Assembly: GCA_030679805.1 (NCBI GenBank)
Contig: JAUXST010000126.1
Location: 1-5,133 of the forward strand
Source of the DNA: Reyranella sp.
Lineage (GTDB): Bacteria; Pseudomonadota; Alphaproteobacteria; Reyranellales; Reyranellaceae
DNA: 5,133 nt
Reading direction: 5' to 3'
Shown piece by piece: positions 3,918 through 5,133 of the stretch (within the stretch, counting starts at the first letter, position 1; each line of letters begins with the position of its first letter). A program made the position numbers and the translations under genes. The notes beneath the pieces are model-generated. The model saw nothing but the letters and a program-made list of their open reading frames with translations, was not told the origin of the DNA and made no database searches.

Positions 3918-5021
3918 ATGAAATGGAACTGGCAACAGCCGGATTGGCCGGCATTCAGTTACGATTCCACGGCAATGGAGCCGCTGGAACGCCAGTTTCT
4001 GCTCCAGTCCGGGGAGTTCATTGGCGCCTGCAGGCACATCGGTTCGGACGACAAGGACCGGCTGAAGATAGAGCTGATCAGCGACGAAGCGGTCAAGACG
4101 TCGGAGATCGAAGGAGAAATCCTCGATCGCGACAGCGTCCAGTCGTCCGTCCTCCATCAATTCGGCCTCGGGCCGGACAAGCCGCGCATTCCTCCGGCGG
4201 AGCGGGGCATCGCCGAGATGATGGTGGATCTCTATCGCACCTTCGCATCGCCCCTGTCCGACCGGACGATGTTCCGCTGGCACAAGATGCTGCTCGGGGG
4301 AAACCGCGACATCAGGGTGATCGGCGGATACCGCAAGCATGCCGATCCGATGCAGGTTGTCTCCGGGCCGCTGCATAGGCGGAAGGTTCATTTCGAGGCG
4401 CCGCCCTCGGATCGCGTGCCACGGGAGATGAAGGCCTTTGGCGTCTGGTTCAACGCGACGGCGCCCCAGGGGAAACAGTCGCTTGCAGCGCTGACGCGCG
4501 CCGGGGTGGCGCACCTGTATTTCGTGTGCGTCCATCCCTTCGAGGATGGGAATGGCCGGATCGGCCGGGTGATTTCCGAAAAGGTCCTGGCGCAGGCACT
4601 GGGGCAGCCCAGTCTCGTCGCGCTCGCGCACACGATCGAACGCAAGCGGAAGACCTATTACGCGGCGCTGGAACGCAACAACAAGACCAACGAAATCACC
4701 GACTGGCTGACCTATTTCGGACAGACCATTCTTGAAGCGCAGGCGAACTCGGCCAGGCGTCTGGAGTTCTATCTTGCGAAGGCTCGATTCTATGAGCGCC
4801 TGCGCGGTGCGCTGAACGAGCGCCAGGACAAGGTCATCGCGAGAATGTTCAGGGAAGGCATCGACGGCTTCAAGGGTGGCCTCAGTGCTGAAAACTACAT
4901 CACCATTACGCGAACGTCACCCGCAACGGCGACGCGCGACCTTCAGGACCTGGTCTCAAAGAGCGCGCTGATTCGGACCGGTGAACTGCGCCATACGCGC
5001 TACAGTTTGAGGCTCGAATAA
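3918..5021 (+). CDS. Fic-family AMP transferase with N-terminal inhibitory motif and C-terminal winged helix
   Basis: 367 residues. The catalytic Fic motif HPFEDGNGRIGR is complete at residues 206-217: His206 as the base, an acidic residue for the metal, and the phosphate-binding GNGR loop. The hairpin that positions the target is seen around GGYRK (136-140). Residues 61-66 (TSEIEG) fit the [ST]xxxE[GN] inhibitory helix, with Glu65 expected to block ATP binding; this makes it a class II Fic protein that controls itself from its N-terminal side. The start, MKWNWQQPDWPAF, is typical of the DUF4172 N-terminal domain. Residues ~300-367 look like a winged helix with a recognition helix around TSPATATRDLQDLV. 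Known members transfer AMP to hydroxyl side chains of target proteins; the target here is unknown. The ATG lacks a strong ribosome-binding site, and the frame is intact. It is divergent from the toxin-antitoxin operon and convergent with the next gene (17 bases between stops). Autoregulation through the upstream boxes is plausible. Confidence 0.93.
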   Translation: MKWNWQQPDWPAFSYDSTAMEPLERQFLLQSGEFIGACRHIGSDDKDRLKIELISDEAVKTSEIEGEILDRDSVQSSVLHQFGLGPDKPRIPPAERGIAEMMVDLYRTFASPLSDRTMFRWHKMLLGGNRDIRVIGGYRKHADPMQVVSGPLHRRKVHFEAPPSDRVPREMKAFGVWFNATAPQGKQSLAALTRAGVAHLYFVCVHPFEDGNGRIGRVISEKVLAQALGQPSLVALAHTIERKRKTYYAALERNNKTNEITDWLTYFGQTILEAQANSARRLEFYLAKARFYERLRGALNERQDKVIARMFREGIDGFKGGLSAENYITITRTSPATATRDLQDLVSKSALIRTGELRHTRYSLRLE

Positions 5022-5038
5022 CACGCGACGGACGGGAG

Positions 5039-5133
5039 TCAGTTCACCGGCGGTTTCCTGTAGTGATCCGCCAATCCGTTCAACGCCGCTGCGCCGTCGC
5101 CCTTGAACGTCGGCCCATGCATCAGCGCGATGG
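5039..5133 (-). CDS. 3' end of a probable metallo-beta-lactamase-fold hydrolase (partial)
   Basis: Only the last 30 codons are inside the window, read on the minus strand to the TGA at 5039-5041. The residues IALMHGPTFKGDGAAAL followed by LADHY match, from memory, the C-terminal end of MBL-fold hydrolases, where the His of the 'MHG' segment serves as the last metal ligand and the GDG-AL-LA stretch starts the final helix. The identification rests on this short segment only, so the subfamily and substrate cannot be given. Codon use is GC-rich and chromosome-like. The stop faces that of the Fic gene across 17 bases, with no visible terminator hairpin between them. Confidence 0.6.
   Translation of the reverse strand, partial: IALMHGPTFKGDGAAALNGLADHYRKPPVN

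Noticed and set aside
3894..4631. 245-codon open frame on the minus strand opposite the Fic gene
   Set aside because: The plus strand here carries an unmistakable Fic protein with complete catalytic motif. The opposite frame is a mirror effect of its codon bias.

Overview
The window reads as accessory DNA from a high-GC proteobacterium. An alphaproteobacterium is my best guess, based on strong G/C third positions in the good genes, GC-rich palindromic repeats and the kinds of accessory families present. This is inference only, because no taxonomic marker is in the window.

Left part (1 to about 2080). This is mostly without credible genes. It holds a 20-bp near-perfect inverted repeat (115-174), a 17-bp palindrome (815-831), what looks like the 3' end of a tRNA on the minus strand (1068-1094), and a short gene remnant whose last ~59 codons look genuinely coding (within 1173-1385). 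It also holds a perfect 29-bp REP-like inverted repeat (1420-1525), then a further non-coding stretch ending in a row of small hairpins and a textbook intrinsic terminator (1966-2079). Together these suggest a decayed integration or rearrangement zone.

Middle (2097-3148). Two plus-strand genes encode a 240-residue protein and a 69-residue helical acidic-basic protein. The larger protein has a proline-rich N-terminus, a basic helical middle and a short six-cysteine C-terminus. Its C-terminal ~59 codons have clearly lower third-position GC than the middle of the same gene, as if the end had been swapped. The small downstream gene could encode a partner or immunity protein, but neither is a family I can name. 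The larger gene's ribosome-binding site lies directly behind the terminator, leaving no room for a promoter between them, so conditional read-through (attenuation) is a real possibility.

Right part (3174-5133). A minus-strand type II toxin-antitoxin operon (ribbon-helix-helix antitoxin followed by an overlapping RelE/ParE-fold toxin) is divergent from a plus-strand Fic-family AMP transferase. The Fic protein has an N-terminal inhibitory motif and a C-terminal winged-helix-like domain. The 139-bp gap between the divergent genes carries a small inverted repeat near the antitoxin and three copies of a 13-bp box next to fic, two of which form a 16-bp inverted repeat around the likely -10. The last 95 bases are the 3' end of a convergent minus-strand gene that looks like a metallo-beta-lactamase-fold hydrolase.

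The most promising undescribed system is the 1966-3148 block: structured leader, terminator, cysteine-tailed protein and small partner. The Fic operator cluster comes next.
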